Below are positions 40,701 through 45,150 of a stretch of DNA of 64,000 bases, one piece after another (within the stretch, counting starts at the first letter, position 1; each line of letters starts with the position of its first letter). The notes below the pieces were generated by a model, which had not been told where the DNA came from, did no database searches, and saw nothing but the letters and a program-made list of their open reading frames with translations. The stretch is from Siphonodentalium dalli (Eukaryota > Mollusca > Scaphopoda > Gadilida > Siphonodentaliidae): positions 22,694,991-22,758,990 of the forward strand of contig CP136061.1 in assembly GCA_032622095.1 (NCBI GenBank), given 5' to 3'. Both the position numbers and the translations under genes were made by a program.

Positions 40701-43700
40701 GGTATCCCATAGGAAATGTTCAGATAATAAGTTTAACCCGTTCTATACTAAAGCATCATTGAAGAGTAGTTATCCCATAGTAAATGTTCACATAATAAGT
40801 TTAACCCTTCCTATACTAAAGCATCATTGATGAGTAGGTATCCCATAGGAAATGTTCAGATAATAAGTTTAACCCTTTCTATACTAAAGCATCATTGATG
40901 AGTAGTTAACCGATAGGAAATGTTCAGATAATAAGTTTAATCCTTTCTATACTAAAGCATCATTGATGAGTAGTTACCCCATAGGAAATGTCAGATAATA
41001 AGTTTAACCCTTTCTATACTAAAGCATCATTGATGAGTAGTTAACCGATAGGAAATGTTCAGATAATAAGTTTAACCCTTTCTATACTAAAGCATCATTG
41101 ATGAGTAGTTATCCCACAGGAAATGTTCAGATAATAAGTTTAACCCGTTCTATACTAAAGCATCATTGATGAGTAGTTATCCTATAGTGTTCAGATAATA
41201 AGTTTAACCTTTCTATACTAAAGCATCATTGATGAGTAGTTATCCTATAGTGTTCAGATAATAAGTTTAACCTTTCTATACTAAAGCATCATTGATGAGT
41301 AGTTATCCCACAGGAAATGTTCAGATAATACGTTTAACCCGTTCTATACTAAAGCATCATTGATGAGTAGTTATCCCTTAGGAAATGTTCAGATAATCAG
41401 TTCAGCAAGACCATGTTTGCTGAACTTGTTATCTGAACATTTCCCTCAATAAATAGTATGTACACTTTTAACGGAGAATCCATGCAGGGGTTAAATGTGG
41501 ATATCTGAAATTGCTCAGTGCTGTCATTCGTTCAGTACGTGGATTTCGTTACAAGGGATGTTTGAAGCTGTCTTCAGTAAGTTGTTTTCAGTAAGTTGTT
41601 TTCAGTAAGTTGTTTTCAGTAAGTTGTTTTCTTTACAAGTGATCTTTGAGCTAATAAATATAAAAACAAAACAAAACAAAAAAACATTATACGCCAAAAC
41701 CAGGTTCAGTGAAATTTGGTGATAAAACTAATCGGTAGTTTACCAACAGCTAGCAGCACCACACCACAAGCTGGTTTACGTCAGGGGAAACTTGGACTAA
41801 CTCATCTGCTATATGTATATAAGAAGTGGAAGAGATGTGGGTTAATAATTTGCAACAACTTCGTTGTAGCATATATATGACTTTATTGCTATAAATTTAG
41901 CATTTTCTAAACAAACACAGTCGCCGTTCATGCACCGATAATTCAGAATGCCGCGAGTTAATTTAAGTATGTAATGATTGTATTATATTACATGTCTTGC
42001 ACCTGTCAAAAGTTGTATCGAAAAGTGAATGGAGAAATAATTTAATTCATGAATTTTATATACGTCCGCATTGCAGTGGGCTGAAAACCAAGGGTCCTGA
42101 CTATTTACGACATCCGCGACATGTCTGTGGGTTGAATGGACATATTAAAATGACATGATATATACGCTAAAATGACATTGTTTGGTGTTTATAAGCATAT
42201 ACATGTACTGTATATGGTTTCTGACCGTTTCAAATTGGACAGCGGTTCACAAAGCTAACAATGACGTAAATTATATTCCGTAGCTGTAGTGGTATGGAAC
42301 GTTATTTAGTTTGTCCTTTCTGAGTTGATAAACAAACCAACCATATCCGATATCCCATGGAGTTCCCTTATTTCGTTTCAAAACTACTCATTTAAAAATA
42401 GTTCGTTTCATAAGTTAGTTTCAAATTTTTCACAACAGTGGTATACCGACTTTTCTTTCACATACACACTCTTTCTCGCTATCCCTCTACCTTTCTCTGT
42501 CTCGTATTCATCGTGAGTTTACCCCCTCTCCTTATTACCTTCCTAAGTTTATCCTTTCATCACATATTGTAAATTCGTCTGTATCATTACATAATATACC
42601 ATCATTTCTTAAACATATTATTTCTCGAACTCGGCCACTTGCCATTCACCGCGCTTTCTTTATTTCTACAATCTTTCTACTTGCCCGAGGAGATAGCTCA
42701 ACAAAAGCGGATATATGCTTGCTGCTAGATCCTCTTCCCCTTTTCTGTTCTACTCATGTTTTCATCATCAAAATGTTTATCATAATTGTAATATTAATAT
42801 TAACCCTTTACCCAACAAACCGGCCAAAACCGGCCAAATAAAGCTTCAACAGCCTAAAATATCTTCGGTCAGTCTCAATAGAACCATACAAATATGGATA
42901 TCATTGGAACCGGCTCCTTGACCACATTGTGATAGTTACAGTTATGCCCTGTGCCAATGCATTCTCTTATATATGCGAGTCGACCATAGGTCGCCTCGCA
43001 TATATAAGAGAATGCATTGGCCTAAAAAAAAACTTTTTTTAACACTTTTTACCATTTTTTCTTACATTCTTTAACAATTTTATAATTTGTAATGTGTTAA
43101 GCCAATGCATTCTCTTATATATGCGAGGCGACCTATGGTCGACTCGCATATATAAGAGAATGCATTGGCACAGGGCCCTTCTGTTGGGTAAAGGGTTAAT
43201 TGGGACGAATAAATATTGTTTAAAGGACCACTTAATTTTCGAGTCACCAATTATTTTTTTTATAGTGCTTTGATAAATTGATATACGGTTTTAATAACAA
43301 TATATGTCATAAATTACGATTAAAATACTATAATTCGTCACCATTGAATCGTCTGTGTCTCAGAAGATGCCCAAAGAGAAATATAAAAACAGCTGAAATC
43401 ATAGAAAGATTGCCCCCGTTATGGCTCCCAGAATGCAACAGAATAAAACAAAATGTATTTTCAATGGAAGGGGAATAACTATCTTTACGATATAGAGTTT
43501 TCTCCCATCCATTAAAAATAATGCACTTGCACTACAAAACAGATGAAACTTAAGCACAAAAACACGTCGGTCGCTCAACAAAAACAACATGTTCACAGTT
43601 TATTGCACCGGATAAGTTGATAATACAATGTTTTGAAGCTTCCTCTTTCAAATGGTATGTAATATGGCATATATTGTATATATGTGATCTGGGAATTCGA

Positions 43701-44911
43701 AAATTAAGTGGGCCTTTAAATCAACCATATGTGTGTGTTCTATAGATCAACCATATGTGTGTGTTCTATAAATCAACCATATGTGTGTGTTCTATACCAT
43801 AAATCGGACACATTAGCCCATTCGAACACCTTTTTGAATTAATTTTGGTCAACTCATCAAAAATCGCCTCTTATCCAAAAGCGATAGACCATAAAGAGCG
43901 TTCTTGATTATGAGCTTTTTAAAAATAATTTTCGACGTAATACTTTAATATGGATGTTCATGATGCCTTTGCGAATGATGGTGATTTAAAGGTATGCCCC
44001 AATCCAATTAGCTATTTTTGCTAATAAAATATGTTAAACTAAAGGAGGTTTTCATTTTCATTTGCATGTCAAGCGGAAATTTGGCTCAGGAAATTCTGAC
44101 ATATATTTAAAACTGACCGTGGATCTTTAAAATAAAAATTAAACGACAGTCGGTGATCTACACTATATACCCATCTTGCATGTAGGTCTGATAATATGGT
44201 GCCGGCTATCTGCATTTGCACAGCGGGCTAGCGTCACCAAATTCATCATCTGGGGACCTCATTCTGCGTGGTCTCATCTGCTATGGGTGACATATTATAT
44301 AGACTCAGAAATAAGTTCACAGATGGCGAATATTGTGATGTGCACCCATTGGGCAACTCGATTATGAAATGTGTCGTCTACCAATTTGGGGGAATAGAGA
44401 AACTAAACTAAACTAAAAAAGAATCTATTATTATACGTGAAGAGGTTTCTAAAGATACTAAGAAGCTTGTAAATTTTATAATATACAAAGTTTCCAGTGA
44501 ATACGAGGCCTAATCAGAATGAGGTCCCCCAGAGGGTGAAGTTATTTATGCTAGCCCGCTGTGCGCGTGGTAGTTAACGTCAATATATTCACCCCTGGGA
44601 ACCTCATTGTGCAATATCGATCTGGCACCATATTACCAGGGTCGATTTCGTGTGATTTGCAATGAATGCTGGCAGTCTGGTCAAAATTTCAAATAATTAG
44701 AAATTCCATGCCTAACTCAACATCAGTTGGATGAAATTTCACATCAAAATTAGGTTGAAACTGACATCATGGTTAGTGACCATCTAGCTGCGTTCTGGCT
44801 TACCATGGAACGTCTTTATTTCTTCGTCGGTGCATCTCAGATTCAGTTTCTCAGACATCCGCCGCACGTCATCTTCTGTTGGTGGTTTGGCCGCCGGCGT
44901 GTGGAATACAC
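4450..44911 (-). CDS. Amidase-signature hydrolase gene, ten exons (gene overview)
   Basis: Ten minus-strand exons (44911-44804, 37772-37646, 31522-31350, 29800-29661, 17710-17510, 15846-15772, 13750-13594, 12870-12808, 9704-9417, 4640-4450) have GT-AG borders and matching phases, giving 506 codons plus stop with no internal stop. Family knowledge: amidase-signature enzymes hydrolyse amide bonds with a Ser-cisSer-Lys triad. Counting from the first full codon, Lys100 (GIKDNV), Ser175 (GGSSGG) and Ser199 ([11 protein letters not shown]) are seen; the spacings 75 and 24 equal those of FAAH Lys142/Ser217/Ser241. The [11 protein letters not shown] and [11 protein letters not shown] blocks resemble the soluble Rhodococcus/Pseudomonas-type amidases rather than FAAH, and no membrane segment is seen. 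The 5' exon with the start codon is missing: the first exon seen begins with two bases of a split codon. Substrate unknown. An intact frame over ten exons argues for a working gene. Confidence 0.9.
4716..5235. repeat. 18-bp minisatellite in the last amidase intron
   Basis: About 30 copies of GTGTGTGAAGGCATCTCA with 14-bp short variants (GTGTGAAGGCATCTCA minus GT) and A/G changes. The array starts about 75 bp upstream (minus-strand sense) of the exon J acceptor. Confidence 0.95.
5344..5800. mobile_element. TTAA MITE, GGTACTCAATCC family, one-ended copy
   Basis: Left end TTAAAGGTACTCAATCCGAT matches the ends of the complete copy at 56731-57207. The shared interior includes CCCCGAAGCCAAAGAAATAG near 5748. 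The right inverted end is degraded. Confidence 0.65.
6005..6545. repeat. 13-bp minisatellite grown from a MITE
   Basis: Around 41 copies of TGAGTGTATTTCA with C/T and G variants. The array runs directly into the right half of a TTAA hairpin MITE (6546-6642). ATGAGTGTATTTT is itself part of that MITE's interior in the complete copy at 38072-38289. Confidence 0.93.
6546..6642 (-). mobile_element. Right half of a TTAA hairpin MITE
   Basis: The segment from GGCTTAAATTCATTCATTTG through GGAGATGGTCCCATAAATGG to CAGTACCCCTTTAA matches an arm of the complete copy at 38072-38289. The other arm is replaced by the 13-bp array. Confidence 0.8.
6690..7062. repeat. Tandem repeat, about 53 bp
   Basis: Seven imperfect copies of a unit carrying AAAGTCTCTAACCCACCAAG and GCGAGAAACATATACGTC. 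Later copies are more diverged. Confidence 0.9.
7318..7520. repeat. 32-bp tandem repeat, about 6 copies
   Basis: Nearly identical copies of AACAACTATATAGTTCAGCC followed by ACTGTACCAGAT. Each unit contains the palindrome CTATATAG. Confidence 0.95.
7521..7650. repeat. Tandem repeat, GAGCGACGGTTTAGG unit
   Basis: Three copies of GGAGCGAYGGTTTAGGTAYT followed by ACATTAGTGACGT, the first two preceded by GAACGGCT. The array begins exactly where the 32-bp array ends. Confidence 0.85.
7862..8175 (+). repeat. Possible tRNA-derived SINE fragment
   Basis: ATCACTCAGTGGTTAGACGG at 7872 resembles a polymerase III A box with tRNA D-loop sequence. A GTCGTTCCACTATC stretch about 40 bp on loosely resembles a B box. 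No tail repeat was found, so the call is weak. Confidence 0.35.
8348..8606 (-). mobile_element. TTAA MITE family A, copy 1
   Basis: Termini TTAACCCTTTGAGTGCCAGG and its inverse CCTGGCACTCAAAGGGTTAA, with TTAA at both edges as for piggyBac-type target sites. The interior holds the 67-bp palindrome (8400-8466) flanked by ACCCTGTG and CCTAACA, then a T-rich stretch and GGCCGATGAGGTCGGCCC. Orientation is opposite to the 9730 and 30368 copies. Confidence 0.88.
8400..8466. repeat. 67-bp palindrome, copy 1
   Basis: Begins CCAATGCATTCTCTTATATA and ends with its inverse. Arms are near-perfect with GTCGACC-ATA-GGTCGCC at the centre, which makes the only mismatch pair. Confidence 0.95.
9417..9704 (-). 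CDS. Amidase exon I
   Basis: The acceptor TTTCAG precedes 9704 and the donor GTAGGA follows 9417. Two bases, 95 codons, one base. It starts [20 protein letters not shown] and runs through a long helical part ([20 protein letters not shown], then a [19 protein letters not shown] helix) to [17 protein letters not shown], the family's conserved C-terminal YDxxxxPT motif. The intron behind it begins with the TTGCGAGG/GGGG stretch near 9360. Confidence 0.92.
9730..10187 (+). mobile_element. TTAA MITE family A, copy 2
   Basis: TTAACCCTTTCAGTGCCAGA on the left and CTGGCACTGAAAGGGTTAA on the right. GGCCGATCTCATCGGCCC follows the left end and the 67-bp palindrome lies at 10069-10135. It abuts the next MITE, the two sharing one TTAA at 10184. 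Located in intron I-side of the amidase just beyond the exon I acceptor. Confidence 0.88.
10069..10135. repeat. 67-bp palindrome, copy 2
   Basis: Same palindrome with two point changes (CCATTGCATT at the left, ACTTGCATA near the centre). Confidence 0.93.
10184..10597. mobile_element. TTAA MITE with TTAAAGATGGATTATCTC ends
   Basis: Left end TTAAAGATGGATTATCTCTT and the right end GAGAAAGACCATCTTTTAA are inverted. Subterminal inverted blocks read CGTCCGGAAACGTTTCTATC and GATAGAAGCGTTTCCGGACA. Related copies: 21670-22165, 29845-30965 and 39945-40330. Confidence 0.75.
10598..11811. other. Amidase intron, no gene recognised
   Basis: Unique-looking AT-rich sequence with a C homopolymer at 11545-11558. 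Two overlapping opposite frames at 11519-11836 are open but have no recognisable motif. Confidence 0.5.
11812..12856 (-). repeat. 80-bp minisatellite carrying amidase 5' splice sites
   Basis: Thirteen units, period about 80 bp; the one at its right end is exon H itself. On the minus strand each unit reads 48 bases of exon H, including ATGACAAAGGGAAACG, then the donor GTATGTC and about 25 bases of intron. Units differ by single-base changes and small indels. Most have CAATGATTTAC where the exon has CAAGAATTTAC, which puts a TGA in the amidase frame. Confidence 0.95.
12808..12870 (-). CDS. Amidase exon H (63 bp, mother copy of a minisatellite)
   Basis: The acceptor CTTTCAG precedes 12870 and the donor GTATGTCCC follows 12808. 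Two bases, 20 codons, one base. The peptide includes [20 protein letters not shown]. Between exons G and I it gives HSDG-MPIWNA and [15 protein letters not shown], matching the HxDGxxIWNAI...KGNGxGxNWKGYY stretch of relatives. The usual Glu-Gly after the IWNA helix reads Gln-Glu here. The 3' 48 bases plus donor are repeated twelve more times in the downstream intron. Confidence 0.85.
12871..13593. other. Amidase intron G-H
   Basis: Short intron with a duplicated GCTCCATGCAGAGTTCAGTC block (12900 and 12940). A related GCGAGGGGACTGAACTCTGC is at 13179 and a similar GCGAGGGGACATAACTCTGC at 9336, showing a dispersed short repeat. No gene seen. Confidence 0.6.
13594..13750 (-). CDS. Amidase exon G
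   Basis: The acceptor is TTTCCACAG before 13750 and the donor is GTAATAA after 13594. Fifty-two codons plus one base. It encodes a [11 protein letters not shown] strand, a helix with [11 protein letters not shown], and [11 protein letters not shown], which corresponds to the SIPMHxDG block in relatives. The final single G completes a Gly with the next exon. Confidence 0.9.
13751..15771. other. Amidase intron F-G
   Basis: No coding recognised. Contains a repeated GCAGGACATGGTCAAAAT block (14513, 14921) with similar flanks, so part of the intron is an old duplication, and a hairpin at 14987-15070. Confidence 0.6.
14987..15070. repeat. Hairpin with CCTGCAAATGGCTGC arms
   Basis: CCTGCAAATGGCTGC at the left is inverted by GGCAGCCATTTGCAGG at the right around an A/T-rich stem. 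A third arm, CTGCAAATGGCTGCC, occurs near 15218. Confidence 0.75.
15772..15846 (-). CDS. Amidase exon F (25 codons)
   Basis: A 75-bp exon between TATTCAG and GTAAGG, phase 0 at both ends. It encodes [17 protein letters not shown] and continues exon E directly (LLLE followed by [13 protein letters not shown]), matching the IAGYDGGDPRQ-like block of bacterial amidases. It is too short to stand out as an ORF and was found by looking for the expected block in the intron. Confidence 0.9.
16674..16740. repeat. 67-bp palindrome, copy 3 (no TTAA ends found)
   Basis: Perfect-arm copy, flanked by TTGTTAGG on the left and CACAGGGTAT on the right as in the family A elements. The TTAACCCTTT termini were not found nearby, so this is a truncated element or a solo palindrome. 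Confidence 0.93.
17030..17212. mobile_element. Hairpin MITE, GGCCATATTGGATCC ends
   Basis: GGCCATATTGGATCCATCCA on the left is inverted by TGGATCCAATATGGCC on the right. Inner arms CAGGTCAAAGTTCT and AGAACTTTGACCTG pair, as do the CCATATGTGG/CCATATATGG arms. Copies at 17268-17412 and 23165-23342. Confidence 0.8.
17268..17412. mobile_element. Diverged hairpin MITE of the GGATCC family
   Basis: ATATTGGATCCATCCACCCC on the left and GGGGTTGGGTGGCTCCAATA on the right, with paired GAATATTC/TTGATATATTGAATATTC arms. Lies 56 bp from the first copy. Confidence 0.65.
17510..17710 (-). CDS. Amidase exon E (nucleophile serine)
   Basis: The exon starts GTGCAGTTGG after the acceptor ATGACAG and ends GGAG before GTAATA. 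Its 67 codons are in phase 0 at both ends. It contains [18 protein letters not shown], the core amidase signature with the nucleophilic Ser, then [17 protein letters not shown] and [15 protein letters not shown]. These blocks are diagnostic for the family and this is the best conserved exon of the gene. Confidence 0.95.
17711..19959. other. Amidase intron D-E, distal part
   Basis: No gene recognised. Contains a dispersed repeat with GGTTGAAATTTACACAACCTGACACCCC near 18020 (relatives at 16385, 51650 and 56460). A 13-base C run lies near 19666, and GTGGCTCAA motifs are repeated at 19876-19940; they reappear past the hAT coding region at 29530-29620. Confidence 0.5.
19960..21690 (+). repeat. Left inverted arm made of about eight diverged tandem units
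   Basis: Units of roughly 200-280 bp alternate AAAATGGCCGCCAAAATCC, CCAATTTTCCTATCATGTG, GCTGGGACTGAAAGTTAGTC and AGATGATGAATTAATAAAAA. The outer 100 bp (GATAGAATGATCATTAC, CACCTTGAAAATGTCCTTGA) is the inverse of 25755-25850. It pairs as a whole with 24320-25890. Confidence 0.9.
21690..22165 (-). mobile_element. TTAA-type MITE, TTAAAGATGG family, between the arms
   Basis: Starts near GATGGTCTATCTCTTCACAT and ends ATAGACCATCTTTAA. Shares CTGTTAACAGTAACCACTAT and CATTTGTTACTATTTTAGAACAG-like sequence, inverted, with 39945-40330. Confidence 0.65.
23165..23342. mobile_element. Hairpin MITE, GGCCATATTGGATCC family
   Basis: GGCCATATTGGATCCATCCA and GGATCCAATATGGCC termini, with paired ACAGGTCAAATATCTGGAGT and ACTCCAGAACTATGACCTGT arms. 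It sits just upstream of the LTGCDTT coding remnant. Confidence 0.8.
23455..23636 (+). pseudogene. Remnant of an LTGCDTT-type invertebrate repeat-associated ORF
   Basis: The reading frame gives [19 protein letters not shown], then a Lys-rich segment with [12 protein letters not shown]. An HxLTGCDT motif recurs in multicopy proteins of unknown function in molluscs, cnidarians and other invertebrates (from memory). The conserved upstream part is missing or interrupted by the MITE at 23165-23342. Probably a dead fragment captured between the inverted arms. Confidence 0.5.
24320..25890 (-). repeat. Right inverted arm, mirror of 19960-21690
   Basis: About six units of the same family in opposite orientation: GGTGGCCATTTTGGATTTTG, GACTAACTTTCAGTCCCAGC, CATTACACATGATAGGAAAA. 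Its outer edge, TTCAAGGACATTTTCAAGGT, mirrors the left arm's outer edge. The hAT reading frame begins 135 bp beyond it. Confidence 0.9.
27395..28047. mobile_element. 0.65-kb insertion in the hAT gene with ACCCGCCC iterons
   Basis: The ends CGCCCCTGAGACGACCCGCC and GGCGGGTTGTCTCAGGGGCG are inverted repeats with one mismatch. Subterminal GACRACCCGCCC motifs recur: four within 60 bp at the left, two direct and one inverted at the right. The interior is AT-rich with no convincing coding. It splits the hAT frame between VLDRG and NKDKL. Confidence 0.85.
28995..29115. repeat. 17-bp minisatellite inside the hAT frame
   Basis: Seven copies of GTATGTGTAAGGGTTAA (some GTGTGTG) beginning at the codons for SMCKG and introducing the stop. 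Expanded from the transposase's own sequence. Confidence 0.92.
29332..29650 (+). mobile_element. hAT 3' non-coding end
   Basis: Contains repeated GTGGCTMAA motifs (29530-29620), as near 19876-19940 on the far side. It ends around CCAGTGTAAACACTG at 29636-29650; CAGTG-type termini are usual for hAT. The matching left end was not identified, so the element's full length is not proven. Confidence 0.55.
29661..29800 (-). CDS. Amidase exon D (cis-serine)
   Basis: The acceptor is GACTGCAG before 29800 and the donor is GTATGTC after 29661. Two bases plus 46 codons. It encodes [14 protein letters not shown] and the family hallmark [12 protein letters not shown], which supplies the bridging cis-serine. 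It ends in phase 0 and joins exon E across a 12-kb intron. A hAT-like terminus (CAGTGTAAACACTG) sits about 10 bp beyond the donor. Confidence 0.92.
30368..30845 (+). mobile_element. TTAA MITE family A, copy 3
   Basis: TTAACCCTTTCAGTGCCAGG and CCTGGCACTCAAAGGGTTAA termini, GGCCGATCTCATCGGCCC near the left end, palindrome at 30727-30793. Closely similar to copy 2. Confidence 0.9.
30727..30793. repeat. 67-bp palindrome, copy 4
   Basis: Same palindrome; centre GCGATCTGTGGTCGAC has two changes. Confidence 0.93.
31350..31522 (-). CDS. Amidase exon C (catalytic lysine)
   Basis: The acceptor is CAACAG before 31522 and the donor is GTGAGA after 31350. One base plus 57 codons plus one base. It encodes [12 protein letters not shown], then [19 protein letters not shown], with the catalytic Lys in GIKDNV, and ends in [11 protein letters not shown]. 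An open frame continues upstream to about 31611 but that part is intron: splicing at 31522 restores the conserved NAWYW and the correct phase. Confidence 0.92.
31650..31775. repeat. CT-rich microsatellite
   Basis: (CTCTCTCG)n, (CTAT)n and (CT)n runs in a row, in amidase intron B-C. Confidence 0.9.
32046..32112. repeat. 67-bp palindrome, copy 5
   Basis: Left palindrome of family B copy 1, one change at the centre-right (CTCTCATA). Confidence 0.93.
32194..32260. repeat. 67-bp palindrome, copy 6
   Basis: Right palindrome of family B copy 1, opposite central orientation, one change (GCGCGGCG). Confidence 0.93.
33110..33226. repeat. 26-bp minisatellite, left piece
   Basis: Four to five copies of GGAGTGGCCATCACATGTGT plus TTTAAT, cut off by the LINE at its right. 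Confidence 0.9.
33227..35271 (-). pseudogene. 5'-truncated non-LTR retrotransposon (LINE) with reverse transcriptase
   Basis: Minus strand. The 35028-35271 part encodes [19 protein letters not shown] and [18 protein letters not shown]. After a frameshift (an [11 protein letters not shown]-like segment) 34457-34920 has [20 protein letters not shown] and [10 protein letters not shown], the RT active-site box with FADD. Further frameshifted C-terminal sequence (FNSHTEPLF-like) runs to about 34000. The 3' end near 33230 has ATAAATTATTCATTCATTC. It is truncated at the 5' end and has inserted into the 26-bp minisatellite present on both sides. Jockey/CR1-like by motif; the clade is not certain. Confidence 0.88.
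35272..36322. repeat. 26-bp minisatellite, right piece, about 40 copies
   Basis: Same unit (GGAGTGGCCATCACATGTGT then TTTAAT) with a GGGCATC subtype clustered at 35860-36240. One array with 33110-33226 before the LINE inserted. Confidence 0.95.
36408..37028. mobile_element. 0.62-kb TIR element, GAGTGTATTTGAGCAA ends
   Basis: The left arm GAGTGTATTTGAGCAACACA, then GCATGCGCAGTAGAAAGCTACAG; the right end carries the inverse (CTGTAGCTTCCTACTGCGCATG ... TTGCTCAAATACACTCC). The AT-rich interior has no transposase. Confidence 0.8.
37646..37772 (-). CDS. Amidase exon B
   Basis: The acceptor TTGCAG precedes 37772 and the donor GTGAGC follows 37646. With a two-base start and two-base end it carries 41 codons. 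It encodes a segment ending in [18 protein letters not shown], equivalent to the YPRTPGxxPxxxENPxNAW block of Rhodococcus-type amidases. The terminal TG pairs with the first G of the next exon to give the Trp of NAWYW. Two other frames are open here, but only this one joins both neighbours. Confidence 0.88.
38072..38289. mobile_element. TTAA hairpin MITE, complete copy
   Basis: TTAAAGGGGTATTGTACACT on the left and AGTGTACAGTACCCCTTTAA on the right. Inner arms GGGACCATCTCCTTTTATAC and GTATAAATGGAGATGGTCCC pair. The centre holds ATGAGTGCAAAATACACTCAT. A half copy at 6546-6642 adjoins the 13-bp minisatellite. Confidence 0.88.
38521..38620. mobile_element. Hairpin MITE with CGCAGAATGAGGTCCCC arms
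   Basis: CGCAGAATGAGGTCCCCAGA (38523) is inverted by TCTGGGGACCTCATTCTGCG, loop carrying AGCCTGCTGTGTGTGATAGC. Diverged pieces at 44222-44330 and 44515-44615. Confidence 0.8.
38621..39944. other. Amidase intron A-B, dispersed AACGCTCTTTAT repeats
   Basis: No gene recognised. ACGCTCTTTATTTCTACCAT and similar blocks (CATATCAGGAA) recur at 38968, 39468, 39509 and 39839, with an inverse AAAGAGCGTT at 43893. Confidence 0.5.
39945..40330 (+). mobile_element. TTAAAGATGG-family MITE
   Basis: AATAGTGGTTACTGTTAACA at the left; GATAGAAGCGTTTCTGGACA and GAAGAGATAATCCATCTTTAA at the right. It is the inverse of the copy at 21690-22165. Confidence 0.7.
40400..41395. repeat. 68-bp tandem array, about 14 copies
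   Basis: Unit AAGCATCATTGATGAGTAGT, then TATCCCATAGGAAATGTTCA and GATAATAAGTTTAACCCTTT. Higher-order pairs (for example GAAGAGTAG followed by CATAGTAAATGTTCACAT) show segment duplication. Confidence 0.95.
41383..41447. repeat. Inverted end of the 68-bp array
   Basis: AAATGTTCAGATAATCAGTT, a short loop, then AACTTGTTATCTGAACATTT: the last unit is followed by its own inverse, making a 26-bp-arm hairpin. Confidence 0.88.
42954..43020. repeat. 67-bp palindrome, copy 7
   Basis: Consensus arms; centre GTCGACC-ATA-GGTCGCC; followed by CCTAA. Confidence 0.95.
43102..43168. repeat. 67-bp palindrome, copy 8
   Basis: Consensus arms; centre GGCGACC-TAT-GGTCGAC; followed by CACAGGG. Confidence 0.95.
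43720..43797. repeat. 24-bp tandem repeat, three copies
   Basis: TCAACCATATGTGTGTGTTC plus TATA, three near-identical copies. Confidence 0.9.
44804..44911 (-). CDS. Amidase exon A (first exon seen; N-terminal)
   Basis: The acceptor follows TTCTGCAG at 44912 and the donor GTAAGC follows 44804. The exon holds two bases of a split codon, 35 codons and one base. It encodes a [16 protein letters not shown] segment, a helical N-terminal region typical of this amidase group before the catalytic core. The last base pairs with GA of the next exon to make Gly. The acceptor tract lies within about 20 bp of a repeat beginning GGTACTCAATCC at 44931. The exon needs an upstream exon ending in phase 1, which was not found. 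Confidence 0.85.
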
Positions 44912-44930
44912 CTGCAGAATACAATATTAC

Positions 44931-45150
44931 AGGTACTCAATCCGATCAGACGGTCACAATATCATCATGATACAACAACAATAACAACAACATTTCTTCA
45001 AAATACGCTTTAGTTATCAGAATTGATTAATTGCAACAAAATAATGCTAACCACTGTCAATTGTGGTAGCAAATTTCCCAAAGAGTGTTATTTATCAACA
45101 TTTTGATCAACGAAATATGGCCGTATATATCACTGTGTATATATATGAAC
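44931..45150. mobile_element. Fragment of the GGTACTCAATCC MITE family
   Basis: Starts GGTACTCAATCCGATCAGAC and shares CATTTCTTCAAAATACGCTT and AGTTATCAGAAT with 5344-5460. It lies 20 bp upstream (gene sense) of exon A. Confidence 0.65.

Larger units (their letters stand above)
42800..43199 (-). mobile_element. TTAA MITE family B, copy 2, with two palindromes
   Basis: TTAACCCTTTACCCAACAAA at the left and TTGGGTAAAGGGTTAA at the right, in opposite orientation to the 32015 copy. Palindromes at 42954-43020 and 43102-43168. Confidence 0.9.
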
